A stretch of 61,433 nt of DNA from Bacteroidales bacterium (GTDB taxonomy: Bacteria > Bacteroidota > Bacteroidia > Bacteroidales > Marinilabiliaceae). Below, piece after piece: positions 47,956 through 57,804 of this stretch. The stretch lies in contig QKJP01000068.1 of NCBI GenBank assembly GCA_003249255.1, positions 1 to 61,433 on the forward strand, given 5' to 3'. The translations under genes were made by a program, and so were the position numbers. Each line of letters opens with the position of its first letter. Position 1 is the first letter of the stretch. Under the pieces are notes generated by a model. That model had not been told where the DNA came from, searched no databases, and saw only the letters and a list, made by a program, of their open reading frames with translations.

Positions 47956-49329
47956 TTACTTGTTTCCTATCGCAAACTTCTTCAAGTACTCATTTGGCTT
48001 TTTACCATCGTACTCTGTGCCATCGATAAAGTCTGGTGTTGCCGGTTTAAAGCCATCGGTTACAGGTACGTCTGTGGCAGGGATTTTGCCTTCATCAACC
48101 AATAGTTTTGCTGCTTTCTCCCAGATGTCCGGACGGTAAACATTTTTAGCGGTTTCGAAATACCAGGCATCGTCTTTAGCTTCAGGTATCTGACCCCAGC
48201 GTCTCATTTGAGTTAAGAACCAAACTGCATCAGAGTAGAATGGGTAAGTTGCATTGTACTTGTAGAATACGTTAAAGTCTGGCATTGAACGTTTGTCGCC
48301 TTTTTCGAATTCGAAAGTACCCGTCATAGAGTTGGCAATAACGATTGAATCAGCACCTACATAATCTGGTTTTGAAAGAATGCCTACAGCAGTTGGACGG
48401 TTGGCAGGTTCGTCTAACCATTTACCTGCACGTATTAATGCTTTGGTAACCGCAATGGCTGTATTAGGATTTTCTGTGATGAATTTCTCTGTCATCACGA
48501 ATACTTTTTCAGGATTGTTTTTCCAGATGTCGTAGTTCGTTACAACCGGTACACCAATTTGTTTAAATACCGCTTGCTGGTTCCAAGGCTCACCCACACA
48601 GTAACCGTGTATGGTTCCTGCTTCTAAAGTAGCCGGCATTTGTGGTGGAGGCGTTACAGAAAGTAAAACATCAGCATCTACCTGTCCTTGAATGTTTTCT
48701 TTGGTATACATACCCGGATTGATTCCTGCAGCCGCTAACCAGTATCGAATTTCGTAGTTGTGCGTCGATACCGGGAACACCATACCCATTTTAAAGGCTT
48801 GACCTTTTTCTTTGTATTCTTTTACAACCGGAGCTAAAGCATCTGCTTTAATAGGGTGAATGGTTTTGCCTTCTGCATCTTTAGGTACATACGCTTTCAT
48901 TTTATCCCAAATGGCATTCGATACTGTAATACCGTTACCGTTTAAGTCCATCGAGAATGGAGTTACTAATTTTGCCTGACGACCAAAGCCTGCAGCGGCT
49001 GCTATTGGCTGACCTGCCAACATGTGTGATCCATCAAGGTCGCCATCAATCACACGGTCTAAAACGTTTTTCCAGTTCGATTGAGCTTCTATGGTTACGA
49101 ACAAGCCCTCATCCTCGAAGTAGCCTAACTCTTTTGCAATGGCCAATGGAGCCATGTCTGTTAGTTTGATGAAACCGAAGGTTAACTGTGGCTTTTCGAT
49201 TAATAAAGTACTCTCACTAGCCGCTTTTTCAGATGGGGTTGATTTACTGGAACCTCCAGCGCAAGAGGTTAAGAATGATGCTCCTGCAATTAGCAGCGCT
49301 CCAAGAGTATGTAATGATTTTCTTTTCAT
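47956..49329 (-). CDS. nrtA: Nitrate-binding lipoprotein NrtA
   Basis: A 457-residue substrate-binding protein of the NrtA/CmpA type. I chose ATG at 49329, giving a lipoprotein signal ending SFLTSC (Cys23) that tethers the binder to the membrane. The in-frame ATG at 49425 would add 32 residues encoded by a heptamer repeat and is not credible. [26 protein letters not shown] at the mature start, the HMLAGQP segment, VTPPPQMP and [11 protein letters not shown] are characteristic of the nitrate/bicarbonate binders. NrtA versus bicarbonate-binding CmpA is decided by context (nrtB-D, nirBD, Fnr-type regulators). Confidence 0.9.
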   Translation of the reverse strand: MKRKSLHTLGALLIAGASFLTSCAGGSSKSTPSEKAASESTLLIEKPQLTFGFIKLTDMAPLAIAKELGYFEDEGLFVTIEAQSNWKNVLDRVIDGDLDGSHMLAGQPIAAAAGFGRQAKLVTPFSMDLNGNGITVSNAIWDKMKAYVPKDAEGKTIHPIKADALAPVVKEYKEKGQAFKMGMVFPVSTHNYEIRYWLAAAGINPGMYTKENIQGQVDADVLLSVTPPPQMPATLEAGTIHGYCVGEPWNQQAVFKQIGVPVVTNYDIWKNNPEKVFVMTEKFITENPNTAIAVTKALIRAGKWLDEPANRPTAVGILSKPDYVGADSIVIANSMTGTFEFEKGDKRSMPDFNVFYKYNATYPFYSDAVWFLTQMRRWGQIPEAKDDAWYFETAKNVYRPDIWEKAAKLLVDEGKIPATDVPVTDGFKPATPDFIDGTEYDGKKPNEYLKKFAIGNK

Positions 49330-49360
49330 GATGTTATGTTTTTGTTGATGATTATTTTCG

Positions 49361-49395
49361 AGCTTCTGGCTACTAGCTGTTAGCTTCTGGCTTAC
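49361..49395. repeat. Degenerate heptamer array, AGCTnnT family
   Basis: Five 7-bp units such as AGCTTCT, GGCTACT and AGCTGTT, 32 bp upstream of the nrtA start. Read as protein on the minus strand it gives the spurious [10 protein letters not shown] extension. Confidence 0.7.
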
Positions 49396-49452
49396 TCTTT
49401 CATTTTGATAGTTTTTTGCTTTCACTAAAACATCTTTTTTCTTGAAAGAATT

Positions 49453-49487
49453 GGCTAAAGGCTAGCAGCTAGTGGCTAGCAGCTGTT
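49453..49487. repeat. Degenerate heptamer array, GGCTAGC family
   Basis: Five 7-bp units: GGCTAAA, GGCTAGC, AGCTAGT, and on to AGCTGTT. It ends 1 bp before the stop codon of the porin gene at 49489. Confidence 0.7.
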
Positions 49488-49488
49488 T

Positions 49489-50850
49489 CTACAAGAATTT
49501 CGGTGTAAATGCAACCATAACCCATGCCCAGTTTTGCATGCCTGAGATCTCTTGATCGGGGTTGCCAAATTTTAATTGTTTCATGGTATCTGTGATGCCA
49601 AACATTTGTGAGTAACCTGCTTTAAGTGTTAACTCAGGTGCTAGTTTGTGGACCAAGACTAAATCAAGCTCAGTACCTAATGCGCCTTTGTATGCTTCAC
49701 CGGTAGTTGCGTTTGTTCTTTCGGTTGTGGAAGAGAAGAAGTGCAAGTGACCAAGTAGGCTTGTTTTCTCACTTAATTTGAAGTTTGTTTGTAAATAGAT
49801 ATCCATTAAGCCGGCACTTTGAGCATTGTCACCACCATGGCCGTTACCAACGTAGAAGTAATCCATAAAACCATAAAACTTGTGATTTGTACCATAGCTA
49901 GGAGCCCATCCTTCTACTTTATCGCCGGTAGTTTCGTCATCACCACTTAGGTAATCAACACCTAATAATGGAGAACCTAAGATGCCTGTGTGCTGTACGT
50001 AAGCATTTGCCATAAAACCTGCAAAGTCGATCTCGGTTGTTCCGCCCAAGCCATCGTCTTTTTTAGCTGCTGTTCCGCCTGTGTAGTAGAACTGACCACC
50101 ATATTTTAGATCACCTGACTTAAAGTTTGGAGTGATTCCTAAAGTATAATTACTATGTGTTAACTTCGGACGGTTGACCGGATCTGAGTTGTAGTAATCA
50201 TTCAGTACCATAATGCCTAAATCACCCGATGAAAAAGTCTTTTTATAGTAGACCATTAACTGACTTTTGGGTAATCCTAAGTTGAAAATTCGTGGGTTAG
50301 CTCCACCACCATTGATAGTGCTGTAAGTAGATCCGGTAAGTTTTGCAGGTTCAGGAGCGCCATCTCCATATCCGCTTTGATTCCAAGATCCCATTAAATC
50401 GAATTGATTACCCTTGTCGTCTTTATACATGTAACGTACGGCATCGAACGATCTGGCCTGCATCGCCCAGTCTAAGTTACCAATGAATCGGGCTCCGTCG
50501 TAAATCATTTCCTGGCGACCAATTCTAAAGGTCGATTTCTCAGAAGCGTAGAAATCTCCATAAGCTTCGTGAGCGCTTAGTAGCTGATCACTTTTATTAA
50601 TCTGTCCGACTTCACCCCAGATGCGAACATCTTGTACCGAAACTTTAAAGCCAACTTTTTCTTTTTTGTATTCTGCAGACAAACGTGCTCTGTGCTCAAT
50701 AAAAGCACCGGCATCTAGTCCTTCAACAAGAGGTTTCTTAAAACCATTTCGAGCTTCACCACGAGAGCGATATTGTCCGTCGAATTTCACCTGAGCTGTA
50801 GCTCCTGCTACGCATGCTAGTGTTAGTAATGATGTAATTAATTTCTTCAT
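49489..50850 (-). CDS. Outer-membrane porin, alginate-export (AlgE-like) barrel family
   Basis: A 453-residue outer-membrane protein: signal peptide ending AGATAQ, then a beta-barrel beginning VKFDGQYRSRGEARNGF. The sequence alternates as expected for barrel strands and resembles the alginate-export barrel family, for example SRFRIGRQEM-like TFRIGRQEMIYDG and DAVRYMYKDDKG. It ends with an aromatic C-terminal strand (WVMVAFTPKFL). As first gene upstream of nrtA it probably lets nitrate or nitrite cross the outer membrane. The barrel family does not itself fix the substrate. An Fnr-like dyad lies upstream. Confidence 0.75.
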   Translation of the reverse strand: MKKLITSLLTLACVAGATAQVKFDGQYRSRGEARNGFKKPLVEGLDAGAFIEHRARLSAEYKKEKVGFKVSVQDVRIWGEVGQINKSDQLLSAHEAYGDFYASEKSTFRIGRQEMIYDGARFIGNLDWAMQARSFDAVRYMYKDDKGNQFDLMGSWNQSGYGDGAPEPAKLTGSTYSTINGGGANPRIFNLGLPKSQLMVYYKKTFSSGDLGIMVLNDYYNSDPVNRPKLTHSNYTLGITPNFKSGDLKYGGQFYYTGGTAAKKDDGLGGTTEIDFAGFMANAYVQHTGILGSPLLGVDYLSGDDETTGDKVEGWAPSYGTNHKFYGFMDYFYVGNGHGGDNAQSAGLMDIYLQTNFKLSEKTSLLGHLHFFSSTTERTNATTGEAYKGALGTELDLVLVHKLAPELTLKAGYSQMFGITDTMKQLKFGNPDQEISGMQNWAWVMVAFTPKFL

Positions 50851-51274
50851 ATTCTTTTGTGTTTAATCTATTTCTTGTTTGTTTTTCTGATGCTAAAGTA
50901 TTGTCAATTGACGAAGTAGAATATGTAATAAAAGAGGTAAAGAAGTACTTTAAGGCAGTGATAAAGCTGCGAAAACGCAGGTTTATGAAATTATTAAATG
51001 TTAATGTTTAATTATTAATTGATTACGCTGGGCTGTTAGGAGGATTAAGAGTCAAATTTGATTAAAACTGGAGAGTGAAAAATGAAGAAAAAGGGATGGA
51101 TTTATCTTTTATTAACATTTTATACTGTGTTACATCAAAATAAGATTGAAAAAGTGCAAGTGGATTTAAAATAGGCCATTACTATTTGCTGATAATGTTT
51201 CTTAATATTTGGTACTTAGAAGTTGTTAATAGTATTTTTGCAGTCATCAATAACCATTACAAGCTAACTAAACT
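50851..51274. other. 424-bp divergent gap, promoters only
   Basis: Between the minus-strand porin gene and the plus-strand secreted protein gene. It contains the GTCAATTGAC dyad listed separately, a short ATTAATT-type run (about 51000-51020) and AT-rich DNA. No gene is seen. Confidence 0.4.
50901..50915 (-). promoter_or_regulatory. Candidate Crp/Fnr operator upstream of the porin gene
   Basis: TTGTCAATTGACGAA is a near-perfect dyad with the fully symmetric core GTCAATTGAC (50903-50912), centred about 58 bp upstream of the porin start. Crp/Fnr proteins bind TTGA/TCAA-type dyads, and two such regulators are encoded nearby. The spacer is shorter than in the classic FNR box, so this is only a candidate. 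Confidence 0.3.
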
Positions 51275-52450
51275 ATGAAGCGATCTTTACTATTTGTAAT
51301 TTCTTTGGGATTATTTTCCTTGGCTACTTTCAATGTAGCGGCGCAATATGCCACCATCCAACAAGGAGAATCAGTGCAATTACCACAATTATTTGAAAAC
51401 GTTTTTGAGTGGCGGGATGATAAGGGAAATAATGTTGAGAACACCATTGTTTCACCGCAGGAAACCACTACTTATACCGTTTATTATTTTGATGAAAAAG
51501 GAAAGAATCAACTCCATAAGGGTGATTTTGAAGGAATGAGTGAGCTTGAAAAAATGAGCGTCTCAGGTCATTATGCCTATTTAGAGGATTATGATCCATC
51601 TTCTCAAGTTCCAGTGAGTGAGAGAGGACCTGGTACTTATGGGATTGGTTCGTCACCAAAGAATCTATTTCCTGGAGATTTGAGTTTAGTTACTCCAATT
51701 CAATTTGGGACAGAGGTATATGCAAGTGCCTGGTACAAAGATATGGGAGATCATACCACCGGAACCGGCGAAATGTTGTATGTAGATGCGGATGAAAATC
51801 CCAATATGATTGTTTATTCCTCTCAGTTAACTGTAAATCCAAATACTAAATATTTTTTTTCAGCTTGGTTTGCAAATGTTCATACCCGGCTTTTAAATCC
51901 TTTCGATTTGGAATTTAGAATTGATGGCGAGATAGTTGGTCGTTTTAGAGGAGAAGTATCGGGGCAAACAATGGTTGATGTGCTTAATCCTTTCAGTGAA
52001 GTATATAGGCCACAATTAGTTGATGTAGGTGTAGAAGGCTGGTATCAATATTTAACCATCTGGGAATCGGGCAGTGAAGAAACAGTTCAGATCGAAATAC
52101 TAAATAATAATACATTAGGTGTTGGAAACGATTTTGCGATCGATGATCTTTCTTTTGGGCCGCTTTCTAGGGCAGATTATCAAGTGGTAGTGGATCAGCC
52201 GGTGGGTGTTTATGCCAGCGAAGAAACTGAAATTAACGTATATCCTAATCCATCATCCGGATTAATCAGTCTCAACTCAAAATTTCCTATCGATAAAGTG
52301 GAGGTATTTAATCTCTTAGGTGAAAAAGTAGCTGCAAGTGTATGTAATACAAATCAAGTAGATTTAGGTAATTTAGATAATGGAGTTTATCTACTTCAAT
52401 TCAATCTGCAAGAAAAAACGATTCTCAAAAAAATAATCATAAACAATTAA
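51275..52450 (+). CDS. T9SS-exported protein with jelly-roll-like domain
   Basis: A 391-residue exported protein. Signal peptide about 1-23; a short Ig-like N-terminal part (VQLPQLFENVFEWRDDKGN, then PQETTTYTVYYFD); a carbohydrate-binding-like sandwich at about 75-290 (YFFSAWFANVHTRLLNPFDL and GNDFAIDDLSF); T9SS tail from about 310 (INVYPNPSSG). It is a shorter paralogue of the protein at 55971. The AWFANxxxxxxNPF pattern resembles modules of PKD/SprB-repeat adhesins. It is probably a surface-attached binding protein; the ligand is unknown. Confidence 0.75.
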   Translation: MKRSLLFVISLGLFSLATFNVAAQYATIQQGESVQLPQLFENVFEWRDDKGNNVENTIVSPQETTTYTVYYFDEKGKNQLHKGDFEGMSELEKMSVSGHYAYLEDYDPSSQVPVSERGPGTYGIGSSPKNLFPGDLSLVTPIQFGTEVYASAWYKDMGDHTTGTGEMLYVDADENPNMIVYSSQLTVNPNTKYFFSAWFANVHTRLLNPFDLEFRIDGEIVGRFRGEVSGQTMVDVLNPFSEVYRPQLVDVGVEGWYQYLTIWESGSEETVQIEILNNNTLGVGNDFAIDDLSFGPLSRADYQVVVDQPVGVYASEETEINVYPNPSSGLISLNSKFPIDKVEVFNLLGEKVAASVCNTNQVDLGNLDNGVYLLQFNLQEKTILKKIIINN

Positions 52451-52559
52451 TGGATAAAACATTTTTTGATACCTATTTTAAGGGGTTAACTGCCTTTGTT
52501 TTAGATGTTGGTTCGCTGTGTGTTTATGCGTGAAAAAAAAGCCATACCCAAAGCCTCTC

Positions 52560-52685
52560 ATGCAGAATGTATTGATTTACGTTAATATAGTCGATGAAAC
52601 CATTTACCATGGTAGTTCAATAACTTTATCAGCGGATGTAAACGGCGCAAATGATCCTTATACTTTTGTTTGGAAGCTGCCTTGA
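52560..52685 (+). pseudogene. Fragment of an Ig-like domain from a secreted protein
   Basis: An open stretch reading VDETIYHGSSITLSADVNG and ending DPYTFVWKLP before a TGA. This is one Ig-like repeat of the SprB/PKD adhesin type, with no signal peptide or sorting tail. It follows the T9SS protein at 51275 and is probably the remnant of a longer paralogue. Confidence 0.55.
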
Positions 52686-52915
52686 TTTGATTAAGCCAAG
52701 TAATAAATAGATAGATAACTTGACAATTTGTAGTTTATTCTATTTATCAATTTTTATTTTTATGAATGTTTTATTTATGATGATGAATATCCTTTAAAGC
52801 GCCTTGTGCACATTTCGATTGTGGCGTAATATTGTTTGGTACAACACCCTAATTGCCTGTTTAATAAGTTTATTGAATTTAGTGTTCAATACAGGAATCT
52901 TTAAATGGGAATGGT

Positions 52916-53665
52916 ATGAGAAAGTGGATGTTGGTTATTGTAAGTATTTTATGTTTACAATTGTTTGGGCAAGAAAAAGAGGAAAAGATATCTGCAGATT
53001 TAGGTGTTAGTATTTCCAGTTATTTTATTTGGCGAGGCTTGGTACTTAATTCAAGTCCGCAAATACAAGGATGGGGCGAAGGTCAATGGGGAAAGTTGTT
53101 TGGTGGAATGTGGTCATCCTATAGTTTTGTGGGCACTTGCTCCGAAAATTACCCCTATCTAGGTTTTTCAACAAATAAGTTTAAACTTACTTTAGCTGAT
53201 TATCCCGAAGGTGTTGATGATTTTTTTAGTTTTGATAAGTCTGAAACCTGCCATTCAGTGGAAGCCATGGTTGATTATGTGATGCCTGATAAGTTTCCTT
53301 TGCAAGTAAAAGTGGCTACCATCTTTTGGGGTAACGATTATCAAGTCAAAGACCTTAACGAAGAAGATCAACTTTTATGTGAGCAAGAATTAATTATTTG
53401 TGAAGAAAAAAACAATTACTCCACTTATGTTGAGTTGTTATATCCATTCTCCATTGGAAGTACAGATATTGAAATTATCATAGGTGGAGTGACTCACGAA
53501 AGTGCCTTTTATTCCACCCAAGAGGCTGCCATTATCAATTGCTCCGTTAAAGGCTCGAAGAAAATAAAAATTACCGAGTCATTTTCTATACCAATATCCT
53601 ATCAGTTAACCTTTAATCCGGATCAAAAGACTGCCAATACAGTTTTTGTTTTGTCTTTATTTTGA
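52916..53665 (+). CDS. TorF-family putative outer-membrane porin
   Basis: A 249-residue exported protein with signal peptide (MRKWMLVIVSILCLQLFGQ). The mature start DLGVSISSYFIWRGLVLNSSP is typical of the TorF family of putative porins, and alternating hydrophobic strands continue to a terminal TVFVLSLF. It is probably a small beta-barrel. A cysteine-rich acidic loop (LCEQELIICEEK) is unusual for the family. No role can be assigned beyond the barrel prediction. Confidence 0.7.
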   Translation: MRKWMLVIVSILCLQLFGQEKEEKISADLGVSISSYFIWRGLVLNSSPQIQGWGEGQWGKLFGGMWSSYSFVGTCSENYPYLGFSTNKFKLTLADYPEGVDDFFSFDKSETCHSVEAMVDYVMPDKFPLQVKVATIFWGNDYQVKDLNEEDQLLCEQELIICEEKNNYSTYVELLYPFSIGSTDIEIIIGGVTHESAFYSTQEAAIINCSVKGSKKIKITESFSIPISYQLTFNPDQKTANTVFVLSLF

Positions 53666-53782
53666 TGTCCTTTTTTTAGTAGTGCGTTAAGTTTTTGTAT
53701 GTGATTGAATATGAGTTGATAATAATTAATAGTGTGATAGGGGTAATTTTATTGGGTTTGAATCTGATATACTTTGGTCTAA

Positions 53783-53805
53783 TATCTCCCCGATAATTCG
53801 GGGCT
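53783..53805. repeat. CCCCGATAATTCGGGG palindrome
   Basis: A near-perfect palindrome, CCCCGA and TCGGGG around TAAT, in the gap before the chemoreceptor gene. A related CCCGATAGCTATCAGG palindrome lies at 12797-12812. They look like copies of a short dispersed palindrome. Confidence 0.45.
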
Positions 53806-53938
53806 AAAGTCTAACGATCTATTGTTTTATTAACTGCCTAAAATAGAGGATGAAAATATTTAAAAATGTCTTGATGAAATTTTAGTTCAGCCTTATAATG
53901 AGGGTATGTGAAAAATATTTAACCAAAAACTTTACACC

Positions 53939-55831
53939 ATGAAGTCAATGTCCATTCGTTTGAAAGTATCCTTAATAATAGGCTTAGTGGTTTTTGTTAC
54001 ACTTTTGGTACTCACTACTTTTGCTTCTTTAGATAGTCATCAAAAAGCAGTTGTAAAAGCAGAAGAGGAAATGCTCTTCTCTTTAGATCATTCGGCCATG
54101 GAAATTATGGGAGTTGTAAACGAGAATGTGATGCAACTAGAAACTCACTGGAATACTATCGATGTGTTCAGAAAAGAAAAAGGGTTTAACCGGTTGAGCT
54201 TACAGCCCTATTATGAAACGATATTAAAAAATGAAGAAGCCTGCATTGGCTTTACCCTTTGTATCGAGCCGGATAAGTTTGATGGGCAGTCTAAAAATTA
54301 TCGGGGTTATCCCGGCTATCATGACGATGGTCGCTTTAATGAATACTGGTATAAAGAAGGTACAGAGGTGATTCGCGACGATGTCACCAGCTCTTTTAAT
54401 GAAGTGTTAGAAGATGCCGGTTCTACTTGGTGGTTAACGCCTAAAGAGACCAAAGAGAATTTTATTTACATGGATCTCTATAATGTTGGAGGTAAGGATG
54501 TACTAATGTTATCAATCTCAACACCCATTTTAGAAGATGGTGAATTTATTGGCGTTATGTGCAAAGACTTTATCAGTAGTTTTATTCAGGAAAAAGCCAT
54601 TGAGACAAAGAATAGTTTATTTGATGGAAATTGTGAAGTAATTGTTTTTGATCGCGAAGGTAAAATTGCAGCAAACACGAAAAATCCCGAGTTGATTGGA
54701 AGCGAAATAAGTGCTATGAATTTAGAGAATGAAGCTGCAGTTATCCAATCAATCCAAGAAGCAAAGACCGAAGTTAAGCAAAATGGGGATGTATATACCG
54801 CCACAATTCCAATTTCTTTTAAGGGAGCAACACCTAAATGGCAGATGCGGGTAAATGTAGACGCGAGTATTGTAAAAGCAGATGCCCGAAGTAAAATGTG
54901 GACTGAGATTTTGATTGCAATAATTGCACTTTTTCTAAGTGTTGGAATCTTATTTTTTATCACACGTCGCTTGCTAAATCCTTTGCATGACTTATCTGTT
55001 TTTTCAAAATCGGTTTCTTCCGGAGATTTAACCCAAAAAATACGCATCGACCGAAATGATGAAATCGGTCAAGTTGCAGGTTCTTTTAATGAAATGGTTG
55101 AACGTTTACGAGAAATTATTTCGAATATCGAAGAAACAGCCGATAGTATTTTATCTGGTAGCAATCAGGTTTCATCTACGTCACAACTGTTATCATCAGG
55201 AGCTAATCAACAGGCTGCATCTGTAGAAGAGGTGTCATCTACCATGGAGCAAATTGCGTCTAATATCGAGCACAATACTCAAAATGCCCATCAAACTGAA
55301 AAAATGGCTTCGGGGGCTAATAAGAGTATAAAGGATGTATCTCGCAGGTCATCCATCGCCATAGAAGCAAGTAAACAAATCGCTGAGAAGATCTCAATCA
55401 TCAATGACATTGCTTCGCGAACTGATTTATTGGCGATTAATGCCGCCATTGAAGCAGCACGGGCCGGAGATCATGGAAAAGGTTTTGCGGTAGTAGCTTC
55501 AGAAGTTCGAAAATTAGCCGAGCGTAGTAATCTTGCTGCGGAAGAAATTATTGCCTTGGCAGAGAAAAGTAATGATTTATCAGAAGATGCCGGAGTTGTT
55601 ATGGAAAAAACCATTCCTCAAATAGAAGAAGCAACGGTCTTAATTAAAGAAATTGCAGCTGCAAGCGTAGAGCAAAGTACCGGAGCCAATCAGGTGAACG
55701 GAGCCATACAGGAATTGAATAGCGTAACTCAACAAAATGCAGCATCTAGTGAGGAGTTATCAGCCTCTGCAAGCCAATTAAAAGAATATGCAGATGAACT
55801 AAAGAATTTGATTAGTTATTTTAAAATTTAG
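53939..55831 (+). CDS. Methyl-accepting chemotaxis protein (dCache chemoreceptor)
   Basis: A 630-residue chemoreceptor. Membrane helices at about 10-30 and 322-344 enclose a periplasmic dCache-like sensor ([13 protein letters not shown], then [11 protein letters not shown] and [10 protein letters not shown]). A HAMP domain (344-397) and the MCP signalling hairpin follow, with the conserved tip [20 protein letters not shown] and [22 protein letters not shown]. Methylation-region glutamine/glutamate pairs are present. No che genes lie nearby. dCache receptors commonly bind amino acids or organic acids; the ligand here is unknown. A hairpin with a T run follows the stop. Confidence 0.93.
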   Translation: MKSMSIRLKVSLIIGLVVFVTLLVLTTFASLDSHQKAVVKAEEEMLFSLDHSAMEIMGVVNENVMQLETHWNTIDVFRKEKGFNRLSLQPYYETILKNEEACIGFTLCIEPDKFDGQSKNYRGYPGYHDDGRFNEYWYKEGTEVIRDDVTSSFNEVLEDAGSTWWLTPKETKENFIYMDLYNVGGKDVLMLSISTPILEDGEFIGVMCKDFISSFIQEKAIETKNSLFDGNCEVIVFDREGKIAANTKNPELIGSEISAMNLENEAAVIQSIQEAKTEVKQNGDVYTATIPISFKGATPKWQMRVNVDASIVKADARSKMWTEILIAIIALFLSVGILFFITRRLLNPLHDLSVFSKSVSSGDLTQKIRIDRNDEIGQVAGSFNEMVERLREIISNIEETADSILSGSNQVSSTSQLLSSGANQQAASVEEVSSTMEQIASNIEHNTQNAHQTEKMASGANKSIKDVSRRSSIAIEASKQIAEKISIINDIASRTDLLAINAAIEAARAGDHGKGFAVVASEVRKLAERSNLAAEEIIALAEKSNDLSEDAGVVMEKTIPQIEEATVLIKEIAAASVEQSTGANQVNGAIQELNSVTQQNAASSEELSASASQLKEYADELKNLISYFKI

Positions 55832-55855
55832 CTTATTCGTAAAAAACGATCGAAA

Positions 55856-55882
55856 GGGTATTCTATTGAGTATCCTTTTTTT
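55856..55882 (+). terminator. Terminator after the chemoreceptor gene
   Basis: AAAGGGTATTC pairs with GAGTATCCTTT (with G-U pairs) around a short loop, followed by T residues on the plus strand. Confidence 0.65.
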
Positions 55883-55970
55883 ATGCAAAAAAAATATTTC
55901 CAATAAAACCCACAAATTGATATAGGGTATTGGTTTGTAAAGAGGTCTAAATGTGAAACACTTACTTTTT

Positions 55971-57596
55971 ATGAAAAAAACAACTTTTATTTTAGCCTTA
56001 TGCTTAAGTGCGTCAAACCTTTTGGTAAAAGGAGCTGATGCGATTCCTTCTCAAACAGAAATTACAATATGTGAAGGTGAAACTGTGACCTTACCTCAGA
56101 TATCAGGTCAAACACTTATTTGGAAAGATGAAAATGGTAATACATACTCCGGTTCTCAAGAGTTTCAGCCGGAAGAAACCACTACTTTATCCGCACTTGC
56201 TTACAACTCTTTATCCAACCAAATTGTTAATGGTGATTTTGAAACGCTTTTAACTATAGATGACCTTGCAAGTTTTTCTGACTACACAACCTTGCCAGTC
56301 AGTTATATGATGGTAAGTTCAGTACCTGAGGGAGTGATTATTTGGGGGCAAAACGCAGAAAATCATAATATGGGTTGGTGGAATGATTTAAAGGATCATA
56401 CTTCTTCGCAAGGGCATTACTTAATTTACGAAGGGGCAACCATTGAAAATCAGGTGGTGTATCAAACCTCAGTTGATGTCATTGCAGGTGAAAGCTATGT
56501 GTTCTCAGGATGGTTTGCGAATTTGCACAGGTATTACCATAATCCATTTGAGCTTGAAGTTATCATTAATGGTGATTCGATCGATACTTTTTATGGAAAA
56601 GGCATTCCTTTTAGAAAGGCGGGAGATGATTATGGAACGAATATGGATTTTTCCTCCATTGAAGGTTGGCACAAGCATTTTACCACTTATACAGCTACAG
56701 AAACAGGCACAGTTACCTTGCAATTGATAAATAGAACACTTGATTATGCAGGTAATGATTTTGGAATTGATGATTTAGTTTTTACCTCAGTCGAGCAAAC
56801 GAAGGAGGTTTTAATTAATGTGCATAAAAGACCTATAGTTACTTTGCCCGATGAAGAGGTATGTCAGAGAGAGGTGATAATGTTAACACCGGAAGTACAG
56901 GAAGGAGATGCTCCAATTGCAATTTATAGTTGGGAGGATGATGCAAATATTCTTACTGAAGAGTTGTTTGATGATTATTCACGTGAGACAATAGGATTGC
57001 ATCAGGGTAATTTTTCTGTCCATTTTAAAGTGACAGATGAAAATAATTGTACTTCTCTTAACGAAGTAACTACTATTCTTGTAAATGAAACCCCAGTACT
57101 TTTGTTAGAAGATGTTGTGATTGATCAAGGAGGAGAATTGCAGCTTTCGCCAAAGATTGCTTCCAATACTGATATAGTACATTATTTGTGGTCAGATCCG
57201 GATGGGATTTTAGATAATGTGAACACTAAAAATCCAACTGTAAATACTGAAATCCCAATGGAATCTACATTAAGTTTAAGCGTTCTTAATAGTTATATGT
57301 GTGCTAGTACTGCAACACAAAATATTTCCATTATAGGTTTGAGTACAGGAGTTGATGAGACTAGTGAAGTAATGTACCTTTCTATAGCGCCAAATCCATC
57401 AAATGGTTTTATCGAGTTATCAACCTCTATCACAACAGGGAAATTAGAGGTGATTAATGTGGGAGGAGAGCTTGTGTATTCTCAGCTACTACCTATAAAG
57501 TATCTTGATTTAAGCTTTTTAAATGAAGGCTTCTATTTTGTGAGAGTCATTACCTCAGAAGGAGAAGTGGTTGAAAAAATTCAACTTAAGAAATAA
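55971..57596 (+). CDS. T9SS-exported adhesin-like protein, paralogue of the 51275 protein
   Basis: A 541-residue exported protein. I chose ATG at 55971, which gives a clean signal (MKKTTFILALCLSASNLLVKG); an in-frame GTG at 55953 would add six residues. An Ig-like start (ICEGETVTLPQISGQTLIWK, then PEETTT), a jelly-roll-like domain (YVFSGWFANLHRYYHNPFEL and GNDFGIDDLVF), two further PKD/Ig-like repeats (about 280-460) and a T9SS tail (IAPNPSNG) follow. The first 290 residues parallel the protein at 51275; the extra repeats are new. It is probably a surface protein. Confidence 0.78.
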   Translation: MKKTTFILALCLSASNLLVKGADAIPSQTEITICEGETVTLPQISGQTLIWKDENGNTYSGSQEFQPEETTTLSALAYNSLSNQIVNGDFETLLTIDDLASFSDYTTLPVSYMMVSSVPEGVIIWGQNAENHNMGWWNDLKDHTSSQGHYLIYEGATIENQVVYQTSVDVIAGESYVFSGWFANLHRYYHNPFELEVIINGDSIDTFYGKGIPFRKAGDDYGTNMDFSSIEGWHKHFTTYTATETGTVTLQLINRTLDYAGNDFGIDDLVFTSVEQTKEVLINVHKRPIVTLPDEEVCQREVIMLTPEVQEGDAPIAIYSWEDDANILTEELFDDYSRETIGLHQGNFSVHFKVTDENNCTSLNEVTTILVNETPVLLLEDVVIDQGGELQLSPKIASNTDIVHYLWSDPDGILDNVNTKNPTVNTEIPMESTLSLSVLNSYMCASTATQNISIIGLSTGVDETSEVMYLSIAPNPSNGFIELSTSITTGKLEVINVGGELVYSQLLPIKYLDLSFLNEGFYFVRVITSEGEVVEKIQLKK

Positions 57597-57623
57597 AGTA
57601 TTGATAATATTAATAACTGAGGG

Positions 57624-57645
57624 TTCTCTTAATGAGAGCCCTTTT
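57624..57645 (+). terminator. Terminator after the adhesin-like gene
   Basis: GGGTTCTC pairs with GAGAGCCC around TTAAT, followed by a T-rich stretch. Two further small palindromes follow (CATAGC/GCTATG near 57669-57686 and GGCC/GGCC near 57699). Confidence 0.7.
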
Positions 57646-57804
57646 CTTTTTTGTCATTCATCGTTCATCATAGCATCCTCGCTATGATGTTTCTATCCAG
57701 GCCTCCGGCCGTTGTTTTTCAATTCTCTATTCTTTGTGTTTAAGGCTTGTCATGCACTAAGCACAAGTTAAACGTAATGTAAATCCGCACTATACACTTG
57801 AAGT

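Noticed and set aside
49330-49425. N-terminal extension of nrtA
   Set aside because: The extra codons are a heptamer array; the lipoprotein signal starts cleanly at 49329.
52804-53010. A 68-residue plus-strand frame overlapping the TorF-like gene
   Set aside because: Out of frame with the barrel gene, no signal peptide, and it shares its DNA with a well-supported signal peptide region.
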